DNA of 64,000 bases from Ascaris suum. Lineage: Eukaryota > Nematoda > Chromadorea > Rhabditida > Ascarididae. The stretch covers positions 10,960,520 to 11,024,519 of the forward strand of contig CM024176.1 in NCBI GenBank assembly GCA_013433145.1. The letters are read 5' to 3'. Shown piece by piece: positions 1-16,370 of the stretch. The notes under the pieces were generated by a model. It saw only the letters and a program-made list of their open reading frames with translations, did not search any database and was not told the origin of the DNA. Position 1 is the first letter of the stretch. Each line of letters begins with the position of its first letter. Made by a program: the position numbers and the translations under genes.

Positions 1-103
1 AACATTCACCTGAACGCATTTCCCCAGGTATATTCACATATGTACAAATACTAAATTATCATAACTCTAACTTTTAATAAACCAATCGAATTATAAGACG
101 AAC

Positions 104-952
104 CTGTTTCAAAGCCAAAACCATTCGGAGAGAGAGTGCACCCGAGGGGTCCTCTTCAAGTGTTCTACCGACTGTCGCTTCGCAAACCGTCTTCACATCG
201 TCCCATTGTGCGAGAATGCTCTCAGTGAGTGCGTTCGCGATAAACTTCGATGGTGATTCCAACACCTTTTCCGCCCATCCAAAACATTTCTTTTCGCAGC
301 CGTAAATCACTGACAAGCCTACTTTCGTCTATGAAAAGAGAGATGCAGATGGGACTGAGAATTCGAGTAACTGGAACCCTCCCCTCACCTCCCCATGAAG
401 GCCTTTAACAAGAAAAGAAACAAGAACGAACGAGCCCACGTGAATTGCATCAACCGCAACACTTTTTAATGCGGTTTCGCTATTTAGTTTTACGCGTCGA
501 CAACGTATTTAAAGATTCGGGTCAAAAGTGAACGGGGTCGGGGATCCGGAAGTAACAATTTATCGCCGATAACCCAAACTGGTGAGAAAAAAGTGGGAGA
601 AGAATGCCAGGGCGCAGATAGCTGGCATGATTTTCGCTCTCCCACCCTCCTAAAGTGAGTCCGGTTCCATAAATTGTGGAAAAATAATAAATGGCAAAAT
701 TTCCAACATTTAAACATGTTTTCAACTTCTTTTAGAGTTCATGCATTTATGCGTAAGAATGTTTTGGACTTCACCCTATCGAACTCCATGTAAGTCAAAG
801 ACACAATAGCTCATAAAACCTAGTAACTTTAGTGCTTTACTTCAGTGACCTCCGAGCTGAAACTATCGCCATGACATGGAAACACACTCATGCGTTCATG
901 CCCACCGATATGACGTCGCCCTAATGGATTTTTGCAGAAAAAGTTCGCAAAA

Positions 953-1036
<84 letters not shown>

Positions 1037-4000
1037 CAATGTGTTTGTATCTTCTTGTCCCTAAATAAAACGTTCAAGTTATCTGAAGAAAAGCTAAACT
1101 GAGAGGTTCGAACCTTCGATTCTCACGAAGACGAGTGTAATTCGTGACGATCGCACGTTGCAGATCGACGAAAAGGTCAGGCAACGAGCTCACTTCATGT
1201 AGATCCAAATTGCTTTGATCCTTTACGTAATGCGCGATCACAGCATTGAAATCTAAATAATACATGAATTGCAAAGCAACTGAAATAGCAACGCCCAATA
1301 CAACACCGTGTCAAAGTTTTTGGACAGCAACAATCCGCACAAAGACGACCCTCACCTTCGACTTCCATGACGAGACGTTTCGCCTTTATTAAAAATGGAG
1401 CCCTTATTTCAGCGATTAGAAGACAATTCTCCGAAAGACTGAATACTCCACATTGGATGATATAAGTGAATCACCAACAAAACCCACCAGCTACTGTACC
1501 ACCTCAAAAAGCAGAACAGGATGGCAAGATCAAGCAATATGTGACGTTGAACCATGACTTTACATAACTAAAACCAATTAAAACAAGCGGAAAAGTGTGC
1601 TAGAGGTATTAAAAGCGCTGGCACGATAAGCGCTTTTTGCAATCACGCTCATGAGACCAATTTATGTCGTACACTGTCAATAAACAGTAAAACATGCATA
1701 AAAACCCACTTAAATTTTAAACGACTCGACCACATAAACAATTCATCTACAAAAGATCTTTTCTTCGCCTGCGAAACATAATCTCATCGGCGCAAAATGC
1801 TCAAATAGATTTATTAAATTCAAAGAACTGTAACCCACTCAGTGTTTATAACCCTCTCCAACTTTGATAAATATGAAAAGCGGCAAGAAGCATCCCTGCA
1901 GATTATATCTTCCAAACTCCAAAACTCTAGTTTGAACCATTTCTACGGTGAAATTGAAGGCTAGACAGATACATATACAGGCATAATAGTCTTACAATAA
2001 ACCCCACGAGCGTAAATTTGCGGAAGTGGCTAAAGATCGGAAAAGTTTAAAAGGATGGAAATTCGCAATTAATTTAAAAAAGCCGCCAACCATCGATATT
2101 CTCCCGTCATCTTTTCAAAAATCACAACAAAAAGAAGTTCATCCACTTTCTCTTATATCAAGAAACCTTACAGCATTATACGTGAAAAGATAGCAGAATA
2201 TTACAATTAGTGTATACTGCACTAAAACCTCTTAAGGAACGATATCATAAATACTTCCAGTTATGGTTCCTACATATTCCATTAAAGGCTACTTGACACC
2301 ATTTCCCTTCAATTTTCTATCCGAAAAACCTTTCAACTACATACGGTCGAACTTTTTCAAAAGCAAATTAATCATTACCAAAGAACTCACCATCGGTGCG
2401 ATGAAGGAGATCATATTTGTTCTTAATTGGAATAAGCGATTCGGCTGGCGTATCAGATTGTAACGCGAGTACCACCCGCGTCGAATACCAACTCAAAAAT
2501 ACGTCTTTCACCTTCTCGAGGAACTCTCCTCTCTCTGGTATGGTCACATACTGAAACAATCAGTAAACATCGCAAAAATATGCTACATCTTGTACTATTA
2601 TGAACGTTGAAGGACGAATGTACAATAGCTCTTGGTATCTCCTTTCATTTCCTGTACATCGACTACAGAAACGTTTCGCAAAAAGGTTTGGGCCCCCTCA
2701 AGATTTGTAACAATTAAATCTGCAGAAAAATTTTCATTATTTGCTGCTTATCGCATATTTCATATTATTCCTTATAATGCTCACTTCATCTCTTCTTCAT
2801 TTTTTCTCTTCTGGGAAGGTGTTCCCTATAGCATTTAGTAGTATTCTTGTGCGACCCAACCTCTCCAATCCTTCCCATTTAAACTAAATCTTAGAAAGGA
2901 ATATCCACCTTGCCGTATACAAAAGTGTCAATAACGCTGAGTGAAAATGGACTACAAAACATTTTTGATGAACCAACAATAAGTGTTATTTGGCACTGTA
3001 AAGAAAAAATCCGTCTCTTGTAGAGAAGGACATTTACTAAAGCTTTCGATGGTCTTTTCTCCAAACTAGGTTTAAGGAAAGTTATGACCCGTCAACCCAG
3101 TTTGAAACATAAATGTCCGATGCCACGATAATCCTCACTAATTTGTAAATCCAACAAATAAAAAGCAATGGATGCAAAAAAAAAACTGGAAAACCCTCGA
3201 CAATTACGCCTAAGACTGGAATATATGAAGCTAAAACATATCTGCCAAGCCGTTGTTTTAGTATGGCATGTCAAAAGACAATAATCTGCGTTACGATCAC
3301 CCAAATTTACAACTGCTCAGACTTATATCCTTCAAGCATATTTATAAGGTGACAATTCCCAATCTGCAATTACCGGTGAAGGGCTCGCTTTTATAAGATT
3401 TACTTATATCATCAGTAACTCGACAGTAATGGGTAACTTGCCACACTAATGCTAGTTCCCTGACACAACATTTTCGCTCGCTAACCAACAGTCTTGATAC
3501 GACCTCATAAACGTATTCAACAACTGGTACAGTCTGAACGGCACAAGAATACCTACTACGATTTCTATAATAGTATTTGCTTTACTAAATAGTAACCTTG
3601 TAGTTACAACTTCACCCTACTGTTTTTTACTAGTAAAGCCTTCGAAATGTAATTTTTGGGCTTGAAATTTCTAAAATATTGCTTTTTCTTAATAAAAATA
3701 AACAATGTATTTAAAAAAAGCTCAAACGAAAATATAGGCATCCTGTAATACTAATTTGCAAAAATTAATACAACGCAATACTCGCAATAATTGAGTTCCG
3801 TCAGAAGGACAACAAGTTCCAAATGCAAACCTTCGAAAAAATATTATAGGCGTCCTGTAAACTGAAGACGACATTTTCGGGAGCGGGCTCTCCTTCATCA
3901 AGACTTTCAATTGCCTTAACGCCATCCTTCCATGCAATTCGAGCCTGAAAGGCATACCCTCTCCCTTGACATCATAAATAATCAAGGATTGCAAATAATA

Positions 4001-7000
4001 AGGCATCAACTGCCGCAAGAAAAAACGCTCAATAGACGCAAAAATAGGCAATGGAAATTGACGCAGATATTTCTCAGCTAGAGTTAGGAGAATATTTCTT
4101 AACGTTTTCAATATCGAAAATAATCTCTTTCTTGAGAAAAGTAAAGAACACCTTAAAAGCTCACTGGAGAGGAAATGAAGGAAAGCGAGGTTGTGTCCTC
4201 TGTCTCATCTCCTTCTCAACTCATTGTTCCCTTTCTGATTGTTAAAACGGTCAGATCATTCGTTTTATTCAGATTGCGCTATAGGTCATTTCATCGCCAT
4301 GGCCTACTTCTCTCATTACTTTCCCCTCTCCTCTCCACCTTCCCAAATCTTTTTTCAATTTTGAGCCAGTTCGGTCATCATTATAGGCATATCACTCAAG
4401 TTGTTCAAAAATTGCTCGTTGTGTATTATAACAGAAATAGCCTAGCTTCATAAAATAAAAGACATCTTCGACGTTCTTTTACGATCAAAAAACGCTTTCA
4501 ATAGGAAACCTGAAGCTAGAGCTGCGAAATTTGACAGATACAACCTATACTGTAGCTCACTTCAAAGACCAAAATTCAAATAAACCATAGAATAAGTAAT
4601 TCTAGAAAAGGCAGAGCAATGAAGACAAAAACGATTGAATCCTCTCTCATTAAAATGTTCTTATTAGCACAGAAGCAAATTACTTGTCGATAGGAACGCA
4701 AAGATTTTAATAAGCGCCAAATGTAAAATGAAAGGACAAGAGTTGAGCAGCATCCGGGTGTATAACCCAAAATTGGAGGCATGGCCAAGATCATAGCATG
4801 TTCTATGCAACTTTTAAATTACACGAGAATTACTTCAAAGACAACCCTAAACGCGGTCAACAAAGAAGTGGATGTGAAGGAAAAGAAGGGAAGGAAATGC
4901 GAACACTGAATATGTTCACTCTTCCACCTTTAGGCATTCACAAAAGCATATCGGCCATCCTTCCGCTATCTTCAGAGTCGTTATCATAGTCCTTCGGAAT
5001 CCGATTCGAATTAGTGGAAAAAGAACTCTAATAAGACGGTACCTCGCAAAACGGAAAAGGGATGTTAGATGACTGGAATCATGTTCGTAAATATAACGAC
5101 AAAAAGGCCAATGGTAGCACAAGCCAGATGAGATATTATAGGCTTATATAGCTCATTAGCTTATATGTACAAGGTTATAAGCCCTAATGAGGCAAACGTA
5201 CGTCACAATCATGAAGTTATGAAACGATAAAACGCGTGGATTTCGTACTGCTCAAGTGGCGCAATCTCGTATTTTTTTAAAGCATCCAGGGTATCATATT
5301 CTTCAAAAAGCCAACAAATGGGCCAGAAAATCTCATTTGGAATGCGCCAGTTATGATCGCCTGATCAATAATCGTTACAAGTATTATAATAACCTGACTG
5401 CATTTTGCAGTCGGCTGCTGACCAGAAACGCCGGCACGACAAGCGCTTTTTATCATATGGGCAATCATTTTCAAACTGCTACGGACAAATTACTTGCAAA
5501 GCGATGCTTTAATATTTTCGCTGATTCGACTATTCAAGCAAGCTTTTTATAAAAGATTCGTTTAAGCGTGGCAACTGACATAGGATAAAAATCCGATCGA
5601 TGCAAATGCTCACACAAATTTTTGGCAGCTTCAGATACCTACAACTTTTTTCGGGGTTGCCGGATCGGCATGAAGGGTGCAAGGTAATGAGATCAGGCGA
5701 CAGTTATATTACACCAACCAAGTACCGTGCATTCAGCGATCCCGAGGTTGAAACACATAACACGTGTATCCGGCTGCCAAACCAAAAGACACAAGCACAA
5801 AAATGCAGCTGCCTTAAACTGTTTTGCAGATGCACATTTCTAAAACGCATTTTCTGGATAACTTATATTACCATCCGCATCAGATAAATTAATAATGCCT
5901 TATTTTATATCCCATTACTTATCAATAATTAAAAAAACAATTTACTGAAACCGGTGCACTGCAAATGAACGCACAATGCCTCTAAATAAATTGGCATTAG
6001 CCAGCTTATGAACTGCTTTTTCTTTCAATGGCTGATTTGACTGACCATAAAGAAGCCACGAAAAGGAGAGAAAAATTTAGTTAAATATTAGAATGAAACA
6101 TCCCTGGATCATCACTTCGCCTTTAAAGACATGCAGAAGTTTAAAAATTAAAGCAAACATATTGAAGTGCTCATTAAACAAATAGTGAGCAAAACGAGTC
6201 TTGTTTGAGTATGGCACTGAAAATGCCGAGAACCGCTTCCGGCGACTGGTTTGCAGAGATGCCCACAAATACACAACGACAATTAGATAACATGAATGAA
6301 GATTCCCATGGCTGAGACTGTGAGAATGAAAAGAACCTCTTACGGATCCGACGATTGTCCAAATTACAACGACGGAATAGAACAAAAACAAAAGGCAAAA
6401 TGCATCGACCAACCCTGACAATGTTGGCGAGTTCGGAGGCACGTCTATCCGCTTGGTCGAAAACAGCAATCTCATCGAACTTCTTCGTCAATTGCTGCTC
6501 TTTGGCTTGCGCTTCGACAACCATTTTCAACCGATCACGCAATTCTAAGCATGACCGTGCGCATGCTTCTAGCACATCTTCATCGCTTTAAATAAACGAT
6601 TTCAGTAGTCGACGAATTCCCGTAAAAGTAAGTGGTGGTGCAGTAGCAAAAATACACTACGCTTTTATTTGAATTTCGGGTCTGTCTCTCTAGAACCTAC
6701 TCGGGGACGGCACGTAGATGGCAAAGCCTTTCGGCTCTTCCAGGATCCTCATCTGTGAAGAGAGAGTACTCACTCTAACAAACAAATGAAAGGAGTGCTG
6801 GTCTGCTGTGCAACGCTCTCTGGTATAGGAGTGACGAAAACTAAAAGCAACAACAGACCGCAAATTTCATGAATAATCAAGCAGCAAAGAAAAAGGCAAT
6901 ACCCTTTCTGTCTATTCCTGGAGCCCTGAAAACAAGGACTCCCCTAAAATACCTCCACCCTCTGCTTCAATCTCCAAAGGTTGTACACACCCCAACCATG

Positions 7001-10000
7001 AAATAATGCAGGATCTACTACAGTGACTACAGTGCGACTACCTATTATTAGAAAGCTATAACCAATGCTCACGACGTACACAATGGTGGTGTAATATCAG
7101 TCCTCGACGGTTTCAGACTTGGGCAATACTCTGTTGGTCCCAGAGCAACCAGAACCTGGGGCTTAGCAACAACAGCGTAGTATAATGTCATTATAGCCAG
7201 ACAATATCTTTTTTGCAGTTCGCTGAGCAGTGGAAGAGACGGGAGGGGATGGAGGAAGAAAGGAGAGGGTAATGTGCCCCCCGCGAACAATGCGTAATTA
7301 ATAGACTGTATAAATATTCAAATCCGAGTCTGTAAATGCAAGTCAACGCCTTCACATTCTCAGGTTGTCGCTGCGTATGAAGAACTACGAATTGACGCCT
7401 TAATCCTTAAATATGGATAAGTTGAATGAAGAAAGGTCTAACAATGAAACAACACGTAAGGTGGTGGATGTAGCTGAAACATAACCCTCCTTTTGATGCA
7501 CGTAGTATTATGCGGCAGGAATAACAGTCTGCTGCTAAATTGTAGCTTCGATTTCTTTTAACTATTCTCACGTTTTTCAATACGAACACACTCGGGTGCA
7601 TTTCAGACCCTTGTCTTTCTTGGTGCATCTCAATCCTTAAACGTCAGGTAAATGCCAGATAATCATCTTCATCGGAAGTCGTGCCCTCTTTTTACGAGCA
7701 TTCATACCGAACACAGCTAATCTGCTTATCCTTGTGGGCTTATTCGACTTCAAGCAATAGTGAAGTGCAACAGATCTGTTCGTTTTGCTCGAGGTGAACG
7801 GTCATTGAGTTCCCTAGTTATCGCAAGGATCGAACATAATAAGAAGGATCCATTTCAGCTAGAAATGACTTCCGACCATAAGCAAAGCATGCCCACAAAT
7901 TGTGAGCGAATCTCTGAGGGAGAGAAAAAGTTCGTACTTTATTTGCAATAACGAATCTTTCCTCTTCTCAGGATATTATCTTTTCCATAGGAAACTTCCG
8001 AGAGCAAAAAATAAAGAACGTCGCTCGATATGAACACTTGGATACATCCATCAATTTTCATCTACACTCGCTCCCCTCGCACACCCTTTGTGCTTCATAG
8101 CAAAAAAAACTTTGATTCCTTCCTATGAGACTCAATATCTCCATCCTAGCAAAATCGTCTTCACAACCCCGGTAGCATTCCTCATTCCCGCAACTTTTCG
8201 AAGATATGATATACCACTGCCTTAAAGAAGTGAATGTTCCTTCTACAAACAGCTTCAACAATGAATGAAGAGAGACGATTTACTTTTTTGACCTCTTGTC
8301 GATGCATGCTGAAGCCATCCGGCCCAGTGACAAAAAAATCCCAAAATTTTCTACTTTTAGATGGCGTTCCACACTGCTGATCCATCTAAAAAAGGAATAA
8401 AGCCCATATGATGATAGGCAACGTATCATATATGGCCACACAGTATCAGCGTTCAACAGATCCGATACGTCGACGCCACAATAAAGTGAGGCTCAGAGGA
8501 AACAAAGGTAAACTCACCCCTTCATACGTTCTACTTTTGCCTTCGTTCCATCGAATTTCTTTCTTGTCTCACTTATCGCCCCCTCAACAGCTTCCAATAA
8601 TTCCTGCAAGGATACGCATCAAACACCTAAATTAGAAATGAGATCTTCACGCCCGACTTCAGCCTATAAACATGAGCTCCTGCTTTTTCACGAATCGCAA
8701 CAAGACGGAGATAATCCTTAGTTTCAGACTGACTTCAGGCTGATCTGGGAACTGAATCGGATAAATCGTATGAAAAGCAAGAAAGAAACACAAAAACAAC
8801 AACACAATAGCGTCGTCAGGAGTTTTTCCCTTTTAATGAATACCAAAGTCCTTGCTTACCAGGTGAAACCGCAACTCGATGGGGATATCCAGCCAATGTA
8901 GAGGGAGAAGGGAATCTGATCACCATACACCGATAAAAATAACCTGCTGACCGCTGTCATTAGACATTCACTTCTAGTCGGAAAGAATATGAATGGGATT
9001 TTTCAAGTGTGCTAGCAGTATTCCTTAGCAGGGATGCAGTTCTGAAAGCTCTCTCTAACATGTTTACGATATTCTATCTAAGAACAATTTCAGGTCTTTG
9101 AACATACCTGAAGAAACTTCCCCACGAGTGATAACGAGCAATTATGAGCAAAGGGCAAAAAGGAGCGCAGAAGAACGTAAATCAGAGGAGATAATGACCG
9201 TTTTGGACGTCATAACGAAAAGAAGGAAGAAGAAAAATGTTAGATGAATGCTATGTGCTTCGTAGATATTCATATTCTTGCAATATTTCCCCCATTCCTA
9301 TGAGTGCATCGTTGAATTGAAATTGCAGTAAATGTTCCCGCATAATCACATCATATACCTCCCTCAATGATAGGCAAGTATATCCTTTCTTCGTTGATAG
9401 TAGTTGGGATGCTATGATCGTATTATTATTATTAAATAATATGCTTTTTATTATTATTTACCAGTAATAAACACTATCAACATACTACAAATCTGCAATG
9501 TGGGCGCGTGAAACAAACCGATTGGAGAATATGCCGAAGAAGCTAACATTATATGCCCTCATCAATTAAACCTTTTCGAATAGTTCCTCCATATATCAGT
9601 TAGCCCGATTGCTGGAATAAAAATCCCACAAAAGATCTAATTTCTCTTCATTTCATTGATTGCTGCTTTTTTAAACCCCTAACTCTATCGATATCCCACT
9701 TCTGTTATTCTCCTAATAGTCGACGATCTCAAACCGCCTTCAAGGGCGAGGCAAGAAAGTCGAATCATTATCTAATAATTATATATTGCATAATAACTGA
9801 ACAATTAGTGCACATCCCATTCTTCCCGAACAATTCTCTACAATCCAGAAACTCATCCACAGATATGAATCAAAATTTTGAAGATTAACCGTCGAAGATT
9901 CGCTTCTCGAGTTGATCCATTTTACAATATCGCTGGCACTACAGTTATCACCAAGCTGTGGCAGCTCAACCTGAAAAGATTGGCTTAAATATAAGTAGAG

Positions 10001-10723
10001 CAAGCAATAGTACAACTGATGACAACTTGACTGCCAAATCGTCAGGCCATGGGTACAATGACAAGCGTTTTCTTCGCACTTGCCAAATAACAACCTTAAT
10101 GCCTGACTCCTCACCAACTTTCTCCTTGATGTTTTTCCGAAGTCTTCTAATCGCCGCAACTCACTGCTGGACCAATGGGACTCCCTCTCCCCTCCTCCTC
10201 GGAATTTTAGTGTTTGTTTTGTACTACTGATTCTGTATAGCCGGCCGCCTTCTCTTCATACGTCAAAGTCTCTCCCCTAAAAGCACTACTAGCTGCGCTC
10301 CTTTTTTTGGCTGAAAATCCGATCATAGCTAAATTTGCTAATTGAATTTAATTCAAGAAAAAAACTTGTACATAGTTTTAATTTCTTTTCCTCTAACTGC
10401 ATATTGTTTAGGCAAATCAAAACCTGCATGAAGATAATAGAAGTTGCGAAAATATCGCCACCAAATATGATGATGGGAAGGGAGAAAATAAGGAACCGCC
10501 TAAATTCCACTTAAGGAACTCAGACGAATCAGGTGGACACAACTATAGTGGAGTTCTTAGAAGAAATTCTTTAACTTTTTCTTTTGAAAACATCAAATCA
10601 AAATGGATTATATGATTTTATCTTTTAATATGATTATGGCTGAAATATGTCATCAGATCATTAGTATCACCAAAGAATGAAATAACTGAATTAGCCTAGT
10701 TAAATAATACTCACTTTCGGCAT
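104..10723 (-). CDS. COG7-like subunit of the conserved oligomeric Golgi complex (N-terminal part; runs off the left edge)
   Basis: COG7 is a helical-rod subunit of the COG tether, which captures retrograde vesicles at the Golgi. Minus-strand exons with matching phases are 8651..8728, 8518..8603, 8284..8385, 6414..6585, 3831..3944, 2391..2550, 1127..1252 and 104..309. The gene continues left of base 1. A start exon (MPK, 10715..10723, donor GTGAGT) and exon 9890..9970 (reads [11 protein letters not shown]) precede them. A small exon at 9068..9107 ([11 protein letters not shown]) resembles the next COG7 segment, but its phase does not join, so the N-terminus is unresolved. From memory of human COG7, DIVKWIN matches the N-terminal [18 protein letters not shown] matches the RMPQLLAYYYK region, and [18 protein letters not shown] matches WATQVFQKPHEVVMVLL. 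About 40-50 extra residues lie between the coiled N-terminus and that core. Another Golgi or exocyst-type tether subunit is the alternative. Confidence 0.62.
957..1033. repeat. (TA)n microsatellite
   Basis: An uninterrupted TA dinucleotide array of about 77 bases. It lies in the intron left of the 1127..1252 exon of the COG7-like gene. Confidence 0.98.
8785..10714 (-). other. Unresolved N-terminal region of the COG7-like gene
   Basis: Besides the exon at 9890..9970, this stretch holds several short minus-strand open pieces with usable splice sites. One at 9068..9107 resembles the COG7 segment after WIN. One around 10.2-10.3 kb (after TTTTCAG near 10310) reads [20 protein letters not shown]. 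One near 10.15 kb reads [16 protein letters not shown] before GTGAGG. I could not join them in one frame, so some may be alternative first exons or chance. Confidence 0.3.
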
Positions 10724-12278
10724 CTTATTACTTATGCAGAAGACAAATTCAATTCCACTTCGGTTGCAAACTTCTCTTCGGTTGATATCCACTGAAACGT
10801 CACCTGAAACGTGAGTAGACCACTAGAGGTGGCTAGAATATCCGCTTGTGTTACCGACGTTCAAGCAACCGTTCCGATTAAGAACATTTTGCTAATATTT
10901 GGAAAATTGGCAGTCTTAACAGCAGCCTAGAAAATCTGAACGCAAGAGCTATTTGAGGACAATTGCATGGGTGGATATTATAATGGGTGGCACTAAATAG
11001 AGGTAAAACGACTGGATGCTGCAACGGGTGGCACTAAATTGTGGTGAAGTAATGGATGCATCTGATAGTATCATCAAAACTTTTGTTTGCATTTTTAAAG
11101 TAAGACGGGAAAGAAAAAATACAGATCAGCAAGAAATAACTAAAAACAATGGAAAAGTACAACCAACAGAAAAGATGAGTGCAAAAATGTTGCCCAAAAT
11201 GCTTCAACAACGGCAATCAAAAAAACATATATGATCGGTTACGATGGATAAAGGAATCCGTAACTCTGTCGCCAGATCACGACAGAGGTGATCGACATGA
11301 ATTGATCAACGCTTGAAAGAAGCCCAAGAATTTATTACTGGGTACCACAGCTCATCTACGCAATCTACAAGATGTCAGTATTGCAACGGTTCCTCATCAC
11401 AGAATCAAAAAACAACAACTATGCTTAAAGCAATTTGCATATATAACGGATTCAAAGAGCAACAATAAACGATCCATTTTTGTGTCTGAAGCGTTTCACC
11501 CTAGTTACAAGGATGACCTTGAAAGATAGGCATCGAGAAGATACGTGTCTGACCTTGGTCACCACTGGAAGCGAGTTTAACCTATGCCCCCCCCAAAAAA
11601 AAATGGATTATGCCAATTCTCAGCTTCGACTGGTCGAATTACTTTAAACGAAACGAGATCGGCTGGCCAACTGGAATCGAGACGAGATCGGTCGGCCGAC
11701 CGCAACCGAACCAAGCCCAAATAATTCACAGTATCACTTCAGCGCAATTAACTGAAACAGTGAAAATTCCAAAAACCGTAATGGGAATGAAAAATGAAAA
11801 AAAAAACCCGCCATATAAGAGGCAATTATCATACGCATTAAATGCTGTCAAAAAAAGCGTTGAGGATGAACTAACCACTGAGAGGATTTACCTGTAGATT
11901 GCCGTCAATTAACAAACACTCCAAAACAAGAACTTACTGCTATAAAAGCGCAAAACCCAATACGAATTAGAGACATTCTCAAAAACTTAAGAATTATGAG
12001 ATAAATAGAAAGAATCAAACAAATAAAATCAACGAGAAAAAAAGAGTGAAATATTTGAATAAACGATGAAAAATCTGAAATGTTGTAAAATGTAGACTTT
12101 TAATTGGCTTGTAAGAGCGCTTTGATGGCGTATTTAATTATTAATTGAACTAGTTTACTGAGCAAATAGAAGGAAAAGAGAAGTGCAGGGGATGATTGTC
12201 AATGACAGGAGATTAGCTGTTATTTACAGCCTCAAGAAGAAAAGAGGAAACAAATAGTCTAGTTTCCATTCCTCTTAC
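10724..12278. other. Intergenic stretch, nothing certain
   Basis: AT-rich with many A runs. A plus-strand open frame around 11610-11897 ends in a basic part, YKRQLSYALNAVKKSVEDEL, that loosely recalls a helix-turn-helix of pogo-type transposases. Evidence is too weak to call it one. Confidence 0.4.
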
Positions 12279-12597
12279 GATTAAAATCAAAGACGATTTT
12301 AACATGATCGAATATTTAATGAAAGAATCATTTCTGAACGCATCTTTAAACGGTAGACCTGTAGGAATTATGGAGTCAAAAATGGTGAATATGACCTCCA
12401 ACAAAATGTTCCCAATAAAATATGCTTACCTCTTCCCTCCCCTCTGCCCTTGAAAGACGCTCTCTTTCTTGAAATCTTTTTCACTCAACAAGACGACGAA
12501 TGTTGTCTCGACAATGATATTACCCTAGGTAAAGAAGCAGCAGTAACAAACACGAGTCCACATCCAAAACAGCAATCCAGATGGCTGGCACAAATTC
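12279..12597 (-). CDS. Possible membrane-protein exons, unrecognised (partial)
   Basis: Three minus-strand exons agree in phase: 12524..12597, 12430..12467 and 12279..12358, separated by introns of 56 and 71 bases. The first follows a TTTTCAG acceptor and encodes EFVPAIWIAVLDVDSCLLLL and a few more residues, a hydrophobic segment long enough to span a membrane. The second is short and basic (KRASFKGRGEGR). The third reads LPFKDAFRNDSF and then a second hydrophobic run, ending at donor GTAAGA. A stop follows soon afterwards in every continuation I tried, so this looks like the C-terminal end. A possible upstream exon ends at a perfect GTAAGT donor near 12719-12724, but its phase does not join. 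I do not recognise the family. The first exon is also open in a second frame, so the protein reading could be wrong. Confidence 0.33.
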
Positions 12598-13483
12598 CTG
12601 AAAATTCATAACGGTAAAATAAATCACAAAACAAATGAAGTCTATTTAATCCAGCAAATCGTTTCATCATAAGAACATCGGTGCGGCGGCTAATTGCGCT
12701 ATTTACCCTTCGTGGGATACTTACGACGTTCCGAAATCAAACTTGTATACGCATATGTTAGCTCGCTTCGTGACGAATAAAAGTGAAGTTGAGGCAGCCG
12801 ATTTTTTTTTTTCAGCATCGTTTATTAGCGTAATGTTTTAGGAATTATCGGCTGTCACTTATTTACTCCCCATAATTGGCAATATGCCAATGCTCGACTT
12901 CTTAGCTCAACTCTTCGTGACTAATGAGACACCTATCGATTCCGACTCATTATGAAGCAGTGCGTGCAATTTGCCAAGAGTAAACTGAATGCTTAAGTAA
13001 GACAGATATTTTTCGCAGGGGAAGAATATAAATAACGAGCGGAAGGAAGCTAAAAAACGATGAGGGCAAAACAATAAGGGTACCATTTTTATCACATATT
13101 ATGCACCTAGACGAACTAAAATTTTTCATTCAACGGGTTTAAAACGCAACATAACGTAAATGCATTGGCAATCACTACCAATCGCAAAAGACAGTAAATG
13201 CCCGAAAAGGAGAATGACATCGCGAGGGGATGGTTCGATTCTCAAAAGCAATAGGTTGAAGACAACAGCGAACTTCTATGTGCTGATCTTTTGATTCGCC
13301 CCAAGCTTACTCTATTGGTGAAGTAGTGGTAACGTTCTGGGACATTATCATCTAGAATTCTACCGATAAAAACACATCCAGAAATCGACCGATAAATGTG
13401 ATAATCGAGCCATATGCTCCAATCATGTATAGTGCACTTTCAAATCTTTTATATTTTGAGATGTTCGAATATCTTAATTTCAG

Positions 13484-13695
13484 TGGAAGGATTCAAGCGA
13501 ATTACGGGTCATGATAGAGTATTTTCAGCGAAATTAGGAAATACTCGCTTAGATAAAGAGAAATTAGACGTAAATGTAACATGGAAGATGAAAAAAGCAA
13601 TGGCCGCTTTGAAAGCATGTAACATCTGGTATAAAAGCCTGTTTAAAAGAACATTGCACCGCATGACAACCTTCAGTTTTTCCTTCGACGAATAG
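13484..13695 (+). CDS. Weak candidate terminal exon on the plus strand
   Basis: After a good acceptor (TTTAATTTCAG) the plus strand is open for about 70 codons to a TAG. It reads [19 protein letters not shown] and then a basic stretch with [16 protein letters not shown]. No joining upstream exon was found. A second TTTTCAG lies inside it. It could be a chance open frame. Confidence 0.17.
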
Positions 13696-13774
13696 GAAAA
13701 AGAACAACGATTACGGATATACGGCCAGTGAAACCGCTTGCCGAGATTTTGATAGCGCAGCATACTTTTCAATG

Positions 13775-16369
<2,595 letters not shown>

Positions 16370-16370
<1 letters not shown>

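Noticed and set aside
6771..6924. Minus-strand open exon between TTTTCAG and GTGAGT inside the COG7-like gene
   Set aside because: Its only open phase does not fit the flanking COG7 exons; the peptide is hydrophobic and unlike COG7. Likely chance.
8182..8385. Alternative frame starting [18 protein letters not shown]
   Set aside because: The other frame of the same exon ([15 protein letters not shown]) joins both neighbours in phase.
11610..12000. Possible pogo/Tigger-type transposase helix-turn-helix
   Set aside because: Only a loose basic-helical resemblance; no catalytic motif or terminal repeats.
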